Origin: Pyropia haitanensis
Taxonomy: Eukaryota > Rhodophyta > Bangiophyceae > Bangiales > Bangiaceae
Assembly: GCA_008729055.1 (NCBI GenBank)
Contig: SDUX01000010.1
Coordinates: forward strand, 3,363,090 to 3,427,089
Direction of reading: 5' to 3'
Length of the DNA: 64,000 bases
Part shown: one piece after another, positions 11,341-20,800 of the stretch
How positions within the stretch are numbered: the first letter of the stretch is position 1
How the letters are laid out: each line of letters begins with the position of its first letter
Made by a program: the position numbers and the translations under genes
The notes under the pieces: model-generated
Told to the model about the DNA's origin: nothing
What the model saw: only the letters and a program-made list of their open reading frames with translations
Database searches by the model: none

Positions 11341-12646
11341 CGCTGCGCCGCCTGCCGACATGGGCCGCGACGGCAACGACGGCAACGACGTCGAGGCCAT
11401 GACGGCCGGCACCATGTGGCCATCGCTGCCTCGCGGGACCACCTTTGCACGTGCGCTGGGGCCGGGCGCGGCGGGCGCGGCGGGCATGACGGGCGCGGAG
11501 GGCGTGCCGGCGGCGGGAGCGCTGCCGCGGGCACCTACGGCTGCCAAGGGCCTGCCGTTGGTGCCACCGCCGCAGCCACCTGCGCCGCAGCCGCCACGGG
11601 AAGGCGGCAGCGACGACGAGCAGCGTGGCGGCAGTGGGGACCGTGACGGCGCCAGCACGGGCGGGAGCTCCCCCCCAGCAGGCGACCGCGGCAGCGCGTC
11701 GCGCCCACCGGTCGCGGCCGCGGCGCCGCGGCGGGCGTCGGCAGGTGAGCCGCCCGCGAGCAGCGCACCGCTGCCACCGTATGCGGCAGAGGCGCCGCGG
11801 CAGACGCCGGCAGGGGCGCCGCCGGCGGGCGGCTCGGCCAGTGTCGCCGCCGCCGCTGCTGTCCCCCCGGCCGCCGCCGCCACCGGCGCCGACGCGACCA
11901 CGCCCGTCACGCCCGCCACCACCGCGGCCCCCGCTGCCGCCACCAACGCTGCTGCCGCCGCCGCCCCGGCGGCGGTGGCGGCGGCCGCCCCCGCCCCCCG
12001 ACCGACCGCAGCGGGCGAGCGGCCGGCGGGCGCCGCCGCCGCCGCTGCCGCGAACCGGGACGTCGAGGCGCGGCGGCGCGCCCGCCAGGCCGCCGCGCGT
12101 GCGGCGGCCGCGTCGCTCAGCCGGCGGCGCTCCGCCCCCCCCCGGTCCCCGGGCGGCGGCGGCGCCGCCCCGACGGCGGGCGGGGCCAACCCGTACACCC
12201 CCGCGCGCACAGCGGCGGCGGCGGCGGCGGCGGCCATGGCGGGCGCGCCGCCGCCGCGCCCGCGGCGGCGGGTGGCCGCGTCGGCCTCGCCGCGTCGCAG
12301 CGCGTCGCGGCGGTCGTCCACGGTGGCGGCCGCCGCGGCGGCGGCGGCGGCCATGGCGGGCAGCGCGCCGCGGCCGCGGCGGGCGGCCGCGGCTGGGTCT
12401 GCGTCCCCGCGCCGCGCGTCGCGGCGGCCGCCGACCGCGGCCGCGACGGCCACCGCCGCGGCGGTGCCGGCGCCGCCGTCGGCAGCCGGCACGCCGCAAG
12501 CGGCCAAGGCGGCAGCGACGCCGCCGGCCGCGGTGCCGCCGTTTGTGACGCCGCCGCCGCCGCCGCTGCCGCCGTCGGCGAGCGCGTACGAGCCGCCGTC
12601 ACCGCCGCCGCCGCCCACCCTTGACACTCCCCCCAACCTCGGGTAG
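8714..12646 (+). CDS. Large disordered Ala/Pro/Thr-rich protein with heptad repeats, function unknown
   Basis: A single open frame of 1310 residues starting at an ATG. The N-terminal part is Pro/Ala/Ser-rich. Residues about 525-594 are ten seven-residue units based on V-E-S-P-T-A-D. The middle has an acidic-basic patch (G-G-S-D-D-E-Q-R-G-G-S-G-D-R-D-G). The C-terminal 250 residues hold Arg/Ser-rich blocks of the type S-P-R-R-S-A-S-R-R-S-S and S-P-R-R-A-S-R-R, which could be phosphorylated. I see no folded domain, signal peptide or membrane helix, so it looks intrinsically disordered. The plus strand was chosen over a long antisense frame because of its ATG, the purine-biased first codon positions in the repeat, and the mixed charged segments. 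The antisense frame shares the same third positions, so GC3 cannot decide. Confidence 0.55.
10286..10495 (+). repeat. Ten tandem 21-bp units encoding V-E-S-P-T-A-D heptads
   Basis: Ten consecutive in-frame 21-bp units lie inside the disordered-protein gene. The units vary at the first residue (I, V, N, D) and at S/A positions, and third-base differences show that the array has aged rather than just expanded. Each unit has one or two acidic residues and a Ser-Pro or Ala-Pro site, so the array would be an acidic S-P/T-A-D rod with regularly spaced possible phosphorylation sites. Confidence 0.9.
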
Positions 12647-12711
12647 GCAATAACCAGAGCATGGGGGGGGGGGGAAAGGCGGACAAGGTGCGGGAGCTTG
12701 CCGAGGGGTCG

Positions 12712-13202
12712 TCACCACGCCTCCTCCGCCATCCCGCCCGCTCTTCCACTTCCCGCCGGCAGCAGCAGGCCATCATGTCGCGCCGGCGCACCCAACCCCA
12801 CCTGCACTGGGGCCCCACCCGCGGGGGCGGGAGCAGGGGAGGGGGTCGGTTCATCAGGAGCGCCCCCCCCCCACCCCCCCCCCCCCCCGGCGCCCCCCCC
12901 CCCCCCTCCTTCGGCTCCACATCCAACGACGCGGCGAGGTCAACGAGCTGCGCCTCAAACGCGTCGAGCAAGGCGGTGACCCCCCCCAGCGCCGCCTCCT
13001 TCCCCGTCACCCCGTGCGCGACGGCGGAGAAGCTCATGTCCGCCAGCGGCGTGCCGTCGGCGGGCACCGCGGGCGGCGGCGGGTGCGCCCGCTCCACCCG
13101 CAGGTGCGCCGCGGCGAGCGCCGCCTGCGATGACCGCAGCGCCGCGACGGCGTCGAGGGTCGCGGCGTCCCGGTCCCGCTGCGCGGGCTGCGGGTGCGCC
13201 GC

Positions 13203-13266
<64 letters not shown>

Positions 13267-13507
13267 GAGGCGGCGGGTGCCGCCGCCGACGCAGGGAATG
13301 GCGACGTTGGCCGCGTTCCCCCTAGAGGCAACCCGTCGGGGACGCCCGGGGGGGGGTGCGCCGGCGGCGCCGCGCCGCGGTGGCGGTGGAGGCGGAGGTC
13401 GACGGCGGCGAGCTCCGCGAGCAGCCGCGCCTCGACCGCATCCATGTCCTCCGCGTCCCACGCGTCGGCGTCTTGGGCGGCTGGCGTGGTGGGGGGGGGG
13501 GGTACAT
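12712..13507 (-). CDS. Unknown helical protein with poly-Ala and Gly/Pro-rich tail (frame breaks at homopolymers)
   Basis: The core frame gives D-A-D-A-W-D-A-E-D-M-D-A-V-E-A-R-L-L-A-E-L, a second helix L-D-A-V-A-A-L-R-S-S-Q-A-A-L-A-A-A-H-L-R, and a third, F-S-A-V-A-H-G-V-T-G-K-E-A-A-L, followed by a helix ending L-D-A-F-E-A-Q-L-V-D-L-A-A-S-L. A run of about 20 Ala separates the first two. The ATG at 13507 (M-Y-P-P-P-P) joins this frame only if the G run at 13491-13502 is one or two bases off; the first ATG without any change is at 13445. The end G-A-P-D-E-P-T-P-S-P-A-P-A-P-A, stopping at TGA 12712, lies in another frame after the C runs at 12862-12906. The helical layout suggests a coiled-coil subunit of some complex, but no family is recognised. 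Confidence 0.5.
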
Positions 13508-13712
13508 GGCAGTGCTGCGTGTGTGGGCGGCTTGCGGGGGGGAAAGGGGAGGAGGGGGGGGGGGGGGGGACGAGGGGGGGAGCGGGCTCCGTTGACGCGG
13601 GGTCACCGCGTTGGGCGGCGGCAGAGAATGGCAACTGTGGCCGAGGCCGCGGGTCGTGTCAGCGCGTGTCCGGGTTTTCACCAAGAAAACAGAGAGAAAG
13701 ACCGGAAGAGCG

Positions 13713-13728
13713 AAAAAAGTATATACGC
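13713..13728 (-). promoter_or_regulatory. Possible TATA element of the minus-strand gene at 13507
   Basis: The AT-rich core gtatatac stands out in very GC-rich DNA about 210 bases upstream of the ATG at 13507. It is palindromic, so strand is set by context only. No transcription start is known. Confidence 0.25.
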
Positions 13729-13917
13729 GTTGTTCGACCACAACGGAGCTCGCCCCCGCACCTCCCGCACCAAAACTGTCTCAAGTCCGGGGCGGGTCGT
13801 TTGAGAGCGCGGCCTGCAGACCCCCCCCCCCCTGGCGCACCCGCCGCCCTCCCGGTGGCACGCCCACGTGCACCACACCCCGCCCCGCCTGCCGTTGCCA
13901 AAGCCGCGTGCGCCGGC

Positions 13918-15082
13918 TTAGGGGCGGGCCGTGTGTGCGCCCGCGCCACCCGTGCGCCACCACTCTCTCAGGCGCGGCGACGCGGGCGGCCGCCACGCCC
14001 GCGGCGGCCACCGCCGCGGCGCCCCCTCGCGGCCGCCCCCCCCCCCCCGCTGCCGCTGCCATGCCGCCTTCACCGCGCGGACGCGCGGGTCACCCTTGGT
14101 CAGGCACTGGGCCGTTTTCGCCACGCCAGGCCACGTCCGCTCGAGCAGCGACCGCGCCTTGACCGTCCACGGGCCCTAGCCTTTGGCGAGCAGCGCCGCG
14201 CGGAGGGTGGCCTCTTCTTGCGACCGCCACAGACTCGACCCTTTCCCCGCCGGCGCCGTCGCGTACAACCGAGGTGCGGCGGCAGCCGCAGCGGCGGCAG
14301 GGGGGGGGGGGCCACGGCCGCACCGCTCTGCCAAGCGGGGCGGCGGGGGGGACTGCATCCGCGCGGCGGGTGCCCCCCCCCCCCGCTAGGGGTCGGCGCG
14401 CCCGCCGCCGCGGCCACCGCGGGCCCGCCACGCCGCCACCCCCGCCGCAGCTGTTGAATGGCCGGGCCCTCCTGGGTCAGGCACAGCGCCTTGTTCGCCA
14501 CTGCCTTCCACGTCCGCCCGGCCAGCGACCGCGCCTTGACCATCCACCGACCTCAGCCTTTGGCGAGCAGCGCCGCCCGGAGGGCGGCCTCCTCTTCCGG
14601 CCGCCACCGGTCCGTCCGCACCACCCGCCGCTCCCGCGGACGCGGCGGTCAGGCGGCTGCCGAGGCAGCGGCGGGAAGCACGGCCATGCGCCGGTCGTGC
14701 CGCCACTGGTGGTGGCGGCGGGGGTGACCGCCCCGGTGTGCAAGCTCTACCCCAGCGCCCGCTGCCGCGGCCGGCACGGCCGCCACGGCGCCGCGGCGCC
14801 GCGAAGTCTGCAAAAGCCGTCGTGGCCGGTGCGGCGGCGGGCGGCGACGTTGGCGCCGCCCACCACCGCGCGGGCGGAGACGAGGCACCACGGCTGGGCG
14901 GGCGGCGGGTCGACCGTGGCGACCGCCGCGGTGGGGGGGGTGCCGACGACGAGGCCGTGGCGTTGCAGCGCGGCGGGCAGGAGGATGACCGCGGCGAGGT
15001 TGCCCGAGTCGGCCGTGCTGGGGGTGGTGAAGGCCGCGGCGGTGTGGAGGGGCAGGGGGGGGAGGGGGGTCTGAGCGGCCAT
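13918..15082 (-). pseudogene. Decayed gene with two Myb/SANT-like repeats
   Basis: From the ATG at 15082 a frame with almost pure G/C third positions encodes M-A-A-Q-T-P-L-P-P-L-P-L and continues for about 90 residues. Further down, two units about 380 bases apart match the SANT/Myb layout: R-W-R-P-E-E-E-A-A-L-R-A-A-L-L-A-K-G then G-R-W-M-V-K-A-R-S-L-A-G-R-T-W-K-A-V-A (about 14455-14615), and a diverged second copy with W-R-S-Q-E-E-A-T-L-R-A-A-L-L-A-K-G then G-P-W-T-V-K-A-R-S-L-L-E-R-T (about 14075-14235). Both copies have a stop at the same residue: TGA at 14553-14555 and TAG at 14176-14178. Another TGA sits at 14649-14651, and the frame changes between the N-terminal part and the repeats and at G runs between the repeats. 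SANT domains bind DNA or histone tails. I read this as a pseudogene, but readthrough or sequence error is not excluded. Confidence 0.55.
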
Positions 15083-15254
15083 TGCGGCAGCCGCCGGAGC
15101 AAGGGGGGCGGGAGGGAGGGGGGGCGGTGGACAGGAGGAGCGCCGCGGATCGGACGGAGTCGCCTTCGCACCGCGGGCAGCGCAGTGATCCTTGTTACGG
15201 GATCCACGTCAAGAGCTCATCAAGCCCGGAAGGCTTGAAGAGACCTTGATTGTC

Positions 15255-15276
15255 CTTGAAGAGGGTCCTCTTCAAG
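15255..15276. repeat. 22-bp palindrome (CTTGAAGAGG arms)
   Basis: The two 10-base arms are exact reverse complements around a 2-base centre. A third copy of cttgaagag lies just upstream at 15234-15242. It sits in a short AT-richer stretch (about 15190-15420) upstream of the lipase gene and could be a protein-binding site or a small hairpin. Confidence 0.6.
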
Positions 15277-15670
15277 CCGCCGCGAGTGGCCCGACACGGC
15301 CAGATTAGGTTCCGATCTGTACACTTAGTAGCAATCGAACTGCATAGAAGTACAACATTAACGTCGAGTAACACGCCTCTCTGCATAGCACGTGCGGTGC
15401 GTCCGTACAGTACGTGGCTGTGCGTCGCCCCGCTCGGCCGTCGCTGTGACCGTGCTGTCCCCCCCTGCGCCACAAGCAGAGCGGGGGGGCAACGGCCGCC
15501 CCGCTGCAGCTCCCCCCCCCAACCCACTCGGCCCCTTCTCCCTCCTTTCCTCTCGGCTTGGTGACCGTGGCGGCTGTTGCCGCCGCGCCCTACCCCCGCC
15601 CGTCCTCCTCCGCCCCCCCGCGCCACGCGTGTTTGTGCTGTCGCTGGCTGGCCGGTGGGCCGCCCACACC

Positions 15671-17563
15671 ATGAACGGAGCCGTCCGCGGTAGCGGCAGC
15701 GGCAGCACCAGTAGCAGCGCCAATGGCGGTGGCGGCAGTGGCGGCGGCGGCAGTGGCGGCGGCGGCAGTGGCGGCGGCGGCAGTGGCGGCGGCGAGCCAG
15801 CGTCCCCCCCCCCCGACGCGACGCTGCCCATGACCGCCACCGCGCTCGCCGAGGTGGCCCGCCAGCTTGTCGGCGCCTACACCCGCCTGCACGGCCGGTC
15901 AGGGGGAGAGCCGCCGGCGCTGACGACCGTCGTGCTCGGCATTGGGGCGCTCGCGCGCGAGGCCGCCGAGCGGCACGCGCCGCCCACCACCGCCCCCACC
16001 GTCGGCGCGGGCGCCCCCGCCGGCGCCACCCCCCGCGCCGCGCCGCCGCCGCCGCCCGCCGCCGCCCCCCTGTCGGCGGCCGAGCTGCGGCGGCTGCGCC
16101 ACTACCTGCCCCTCGCCGCGGCCAGCTACGCCCCCACCGCGGCGGCGGCGCTCGCCGCCGCCCCCACCCTGGACCGCTCCGTGGGCGTCCTCGACGGCCG
16201 GTGGGTGGCGTCGCCCTACCACCCCGCCTACTACGTGGCGCTCGACACGGCGACGGACGCGGTGGTGGTGGCGGTGCGGGGCACCCGCACGCTCGGCGAC
16301 GTCCTCACCAACCTCTCCGCGTCGACCGACGACGACTTTTTGGGCCACGCCGCCCACCGCGGCGTCGCCGCCGCCGCGGCCGCCCTCGCCGACCGCCTCG
16401 GCCCGCGGCTCGCCGACGCGTCCCGCCGGCACCGCCCCGCCGGCGGCGTCGTCCTCGTCGGCCACAGCCTCGGCGGCGCGATCGCGTCGCTCCTCGCCGC
16501 CGCCCTCCGCGCCGCCGACCGCGGCGGCGACCTCGCCCCGCTCTCGTGCGTCGCGTACGCGCCGCCGCCGTGCGCGGACGCGGCGCTCGCCGCGGCGGGC
16601 GCGCCCGCCGTGACGGCGGTCGTCCTCGGCGACGACGCGGTGCCGCGGCTGTCGGCCGCGTCGGTGGACCGGCTGGTCGCGCGTGCCGCGGCGGCGCGCT
16701 GGGGGGGGGTGGTGGGGGCGGGCGTGTCGCGGGGGCTCCACGGGCTGCTGGGGGGGGCGCTCGGCGCGCCCGCCGTCGACGCGCTGGGGGGGGTGGTGCG
16801 GAGCCACGGGGGGGGGGCCGCCGCGGCCGTGTGTGGGGCGCTCGCGGACTGGGCCGCCGCGCAGGGGGGGGGGAGGGGGGGGGGCGGCGGTGGTGGCAGC
16901 GACGGTGGCGGCGGGGGCGGTGGGGGTGGCGGCAGCACGCCGGGCGGGCTGTGGCGGGCCGCCATGGCCGTCACGTCGCTGACGGCATCCCTGGCGGGGC
17001 GGCAGATTGCGGCGGGCGTCGCGGCGGCGGGGCGCCCCGACGAGCCGCCCGCGGGCGCGCCCGCCGCCGGGCGTGCCACCCCCCGCGCCGGCGCCGACGG
17101 CGGCCGTTCGTACGCCGACATTTGGGCATCCGCCACCGTGGCGGGCGCAACGGCACGGCGGCCGGCCCGCGGCGGCGGCGGCGGTGGCGGCGGTCGCGGC
17201 GGTCACGGCGGCCGCGGCGCGGGTCGCGGTGGGGGTGGCGGCGGCGGCAATGACGCCGACGGGCGCTGGGCGGTGGCGCGCGCGTACGGGGTGCCCGCCG
17301 CGACCGTCGAGGCGGCCGTCCTCGGCCCCATCCCGCCCGACCTCTACCTCGTCGGCCGGGTGCTGCTGCTGGCGCGCGCGGCGGGCCCCGCCGGCGGCGG
17401 GCCCGCCCCCACCGTCGCGGCTGCGGTGGTTGCCGCGACGCACCCGGCGCTGCACGACGTGCCCGTCAGCGAGTGGATGCTCGCCGACCACGCGACGGCG
17501 GCCATTGGGCGGGCGCTCGCATCGCTCGACGCGGCCGACGGCGCGGGGGCGGGGGCGGGGTGA
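15671..17563 (+). CDS. Class 3 / sn-1 diacylglycerol lipase-like enzyme
   Basis: A single-exon frame of 630 residues from the first ATG after the upstream stop-free leader. After a Gly/Ser linker (four GGGGS units, residues 19-38) and an Ala/Pro region comes the alpha/beta-hydrolase core: D-A-V-V-V-A-V-R-G-T-R-T-L-G-D-V-L-T-N-L (a signature of DAGL-type class 3 lipases), then the nucleophile elbow V-L-V-G-H-S-L-G-G-A with Ser266, and V-V-L-G-D-D-A-V-P-R-L with the likely catalytic Asp near residue 321. The family cleaves the sn-1 ester of diacylglycerol or related membrane lipids. A Gly-rich insert follows the core, and the tail ends H-D-V-P-V-S-E-W-M-L-A-D-H. I see no four-helix membrane anchor as in animal DAGL-alpha, so it is probably soluble or peripheral. 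It is convergent with the helicase gene. Confidence 0.85.
   Translation: MNGAVRGSGSGSTSSSANGGGGSGGGGSGGGGSGGGGSGGGEPASPPPDATLPMTATALAEVARQLVGAYTRLHGRSGGEPPALTTVVLGIGALAREAAERHAPPTTAPTVGAGAPAGATPRAAPPPPPAAAPLSAAELRRLRHYLPLAAASYAPTAAAALAAAPTLDRSVGVLDGRWVASPYHPAYYVALDTATDAVVVAVRGTRTLGDVLTNLSASTDDDFLGHAAHRGVAAAAAALADRLGPRLADASRRHRPAGGVVLVGHSLGGAIASLLAAALRAADRGGDLAPLSCVAYAPPPCADAALAAAGAPAVTAVVLGDDAVPRLSAASVDRLVARAAAARWGGVVGAGVSRGLHGLLGGALGAPAVDALGGVVRSHGGGAAAAVCGALADWAAAQGGGRGGGGGGGSDGGGGGGGGGGSTPGGLWRAAMAVTSLTASLAGRQIAAGVAAAGRPDEPPAGAPAAGRATPRAGADGGRSYADIWASATVAGATARRPARGGGGGGGGRGGHGGRGAGRGGGGGGGNDADGRWAVARAYGVPAATVEAAVLGPIPPDLYLVGRVLLLARAAGPAGGGPAPTVAAAVVAATHPALHDVPVSEWMLADHATAAIGRALASLDAADGAGAGAG
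15725..15784 (+). repeat. Four in-frame 15-bp units encoding GGGGS
   Basis: Four head-to-tail units (ggcggtggcggcagt, then three copies of ggcggcggcggcagt) lie near the lipase N-terminus. They encode a flexible Gly4-Ser linker of the kind often built by protein engineers; here it appears to be natural triplet/15-mer expansion. Confidence 0.9.
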
Positions 17564-17859
17564 CCGCCGCGCGTGGCCGCCGGCGTTGCTACGGCCGCAC
17601 CCGGCCCAGCCCGGCCGCGGCGGCACGGCCCGCCGGCCACCGCGGCGGTGGCGGTGCGCCCCGGCGCGTCGGCCGGGGCGGAGGCTCCCACACTGGGGAG
17701 CGTCCGACGCCGCCCCCTCCCCCCCCTCAAGGTGTCCACCCCGACCGGTCGCACCACAGATGGCAAGCCAACCAACAACAGACGAAAACAATAGCGGGAG
17801 ACGAAAAAAAGAAAGCGGACCAGCCGCTGCCGCCGCCGCCGCCGCCGCCGCCGCCTCCT

Positions 17860-20800
17860 TTAGTCAAACAATAACACGCCGGCGTCCTCGTCCCCAAACG
17901 CCGCCATGGCGTCCTCGATGGCCTGCTGCCGCGCGCGGAGGCGCAGCGCCAGCGCCTCGTCCGCATTGATCGTCCGTGGCGGCCCAGTCCCCCCGGCACG
18001 GGCGCCCGCCCCTGGCGGCGGCGGCGGCTCGCCGCGGTCGGCGGCGGGGCCCGCCGCGGCCGGGCTGCCGCCGCCGCCGCCGCCGCCCGGCGCCCGCAGG
18101 CGCGGCAGTGGGGGTGGCGGCGGCAGGGGAGCGCCCCGCTGCCCCGCCGGCCGCCCGGTGGAGGGCCGGCGCGGCGGTGGCCGCGGCGGTGGCGGCGGCG
18201 GTCGCGGGGGTGCGCCCTCCAGCGCCAGGAGCACCTCTTCGGGAAAGATGTCCGCCTCGGCCACGCCACCATACGTGGCTGGCTGGGGGTGGCCGCGAGG
18301 GGCGGGAAGTGGTGGGCCAGTCACGCCGGGCACGTCGCTGTCCACATCAATGGGGGCGGCCGCGCTGCCGCCGTTGGCACCGCCGCCGTTGGCGCCGCCG
18401 GCGCCTACAGCCCCGGCCGTCGTAGCCATGGAGCGAGCGCGACGGGAGCCCTTGGCCCGCCGCGACGCCGCCGCTCCGCCGCCCGACTCGCGAGCCGCCG
18501 CGTTGTCAAAGCCCCGCTCAATCGTCATGTTGCCTTTCCGCGTCCGTTTCGGCACGGCGGGCTCCGCCGCGGGCCTGCGCGGCGGCGGTGCGGCTGGCCA
18601 CCCCGAGCCGCCACCGTCAGCGGCGGCACCACCGCCACCGTCGGCGTCGTCGGCGGACGAGCCACTCTCGCCTTCATCGTCGGTCACGCCCCTGCACTGG
18701 ACGATCAGCTCGTCGTTATCCACGTGGGACTTGGCGTTCATCTTGGCGGCGGCGCCGTCGAGGGAGCGGCCGACGATGTTGAGCTTGCGGCCGACGATGC
18801 TCCACATCTGGTCGTCGACCGTGTTTTTGGCCAGCAGGTACCGCACGTCCACGCTGTTCTTCTGACCAATCCGGTGCACCCGGTCCTCCGCCTGGATGAG
18901 GCTCCCGGGCGTCCACCACTGCTCGGCAAACACGACCGTGTGGGCGGCGGTCAGGGTCAGGCCTACCCCCGCGGCGGTGATGCCCAGCAGCGCGACCTGG
19001 CAGGACTTGTCGGTCTGGAAGCGCTCGGTTAGGCCGTGCCGCTGTCGCTGCGGGGTGCCCCCATCGATGCGGATCAGGGAGACCTTGAGCTTCTCCCGAA
19101 GGAACGCCTCCAGCTTGTTCAGCATCACCTGATGGTGCGCAAACAGTAGAAACTTGAGGCCTGGCGACGCGTCCAGCAGCTCACGGATGTACCCACAGAC
19201 GCCACCAACCTTGGCCTCGCACGTCGCCCCCTCCAGCTTGGTCGTCGCCGCCTTGACGACGAGCTCGAGCCCCGCCGCCGCCTCTCGCGACGTTGCTGAC
19301 CGGAGGGCCTGGGCCGCCCGGCTCTGGGCCGCCATGGCGAGTTGGACCTGCTTCATCTGCGCGGGCGCCGTCTCAATGTAGATCAGCGACCGCTGCTTTG
19401 GCAGCAGCTGCGTCAACACGTCCTTCTTCAGCCGCCGAATCAAGACCGTGTCGCAGAGGAGGGTGTGGAGCTCGTCCAGGTTGGACGAGCCGCTCGTATC
19501 CCAGCCGTACGCGGTCCTGTGCGCGGCGCAGTAGCGCTCCGTAAAGTTGGTCCAGGAGCCAAAGAGCTTGGGCGCCAGCACCGACAGCTGCGAGTAGAGG
19601 TCCGACGGCCGCGACATGGCCGGGGTGCCCGTCAGGAGCAGCACCCGCTTGGTGTTGGTAAGCAGCTGGCCACACACAAACTTGGTGCGCTTGGCCGTCC
19701 GGCTCTTCAAGTAGTGGCTCTCGTCGCAGATGGTGACCCCCACTTGGGACAGCTGCCACGGCGGCAGCTTGGTCACCAGCTCGTACGACGCGATCGTCAC
19801 GCGCGACATTTCCCCATCGCCCGTGTCGGCGTCAGAGCCCTTCATGATGACACGGATGTCGCTCGCAGGCACGTCCGAGCCGAGCCACTTGACCAGCTCA
19901 TCCCGCCAGTTGAGGCGCAACGAGCTCGGACACACAATCAGCAGCGGCCAGTCCGCCTTGTAGACGTGCGCGACCGCCAGCGCCTGTACCGTCTTGCCGA
20001 GCCCCATCTCGTCGCCAATGAGCACGCGGCCCCGCCGGCTGAGCGCAAACTCAATGCCAATCCGCTGGAAGGGCATGAGCGTCTTGCCCAAAAACTCGGG
20101 GAGTACCTGGCCCAGCCGGGCGCCAGGGGACCACGCCGCCTCGCCCCTCGCCTCGAGCAGCGCCTCGGACCGATTCCAGTCGGACAGCCCCGCGAGGAGC
20201 CACGATGGCGGCGTCTCGACGCGGAGACCCCGCTGCGTGGCAAGCGCGGTGAACTTAGGAAGCGACGCCAGCGGCAGCTCCAGCCGCTGGCTCCCCAGCT
20301 GCTCCGCGGGAAAGGCCTGCGCGCCGGGTAGGGCCTTGAACTCGGCCACGAGCGTCGCCGGCACCGCCGGGCTGAGCGTCGTAAACAGCGACTGCACCGA
20401 CGCGAGCTGCAGCGACAGCGCCGCGACGTACTTGCAAAACCGTTTGGCGTCGGGCGCGCACGGCGCGGCACCCCGCGCAGGGGGGAGCGCCGCCGCGCCC
20501 CCACCGTCCGCACCGCCCGTGGCCGCCGCGGCGGTTGGCGCCAGGCGCTTGGCGCCGCCGAGGAAGAGGGAGCGGTCCGCCGGCTGCGTGTCGGTCGCCC
20601 ACACAAAAAACTCGCACCGCCTGGGGAAGCCGTGCTGCGGGTGCGGGCACGTGTAGTACTCCTTGCCGAGGTTGGGGCCGGGCGTGTGCACCGCCCGGCA
20701 CACCGCGCGCTGGGAGCAATGGCACAGGGGGGTGTCGGACCCGCCGCCGCCAGTCAAGTCCACCACCCCAGCCGCAGCGCCAGGTAGACCAGGGTGGACG

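Noticed and set aside
9271..12636. Long minus-strand frame (1121 codons) with V-G-D-S-T-S-A repeats
   Set aside because: It is the shadow of the heptad gene: third positions coincide and the repeat simply mirrors V-E-S-P-T-A-D. It has no ATG at its start, and first codon positions fit the plus strand better.
15899..17791. Minus-strand frame of 630 codons opposite the lipase
   Set aside because: Antisense shadow; the plus strand carries the lipase Ser motif and all family blocks.
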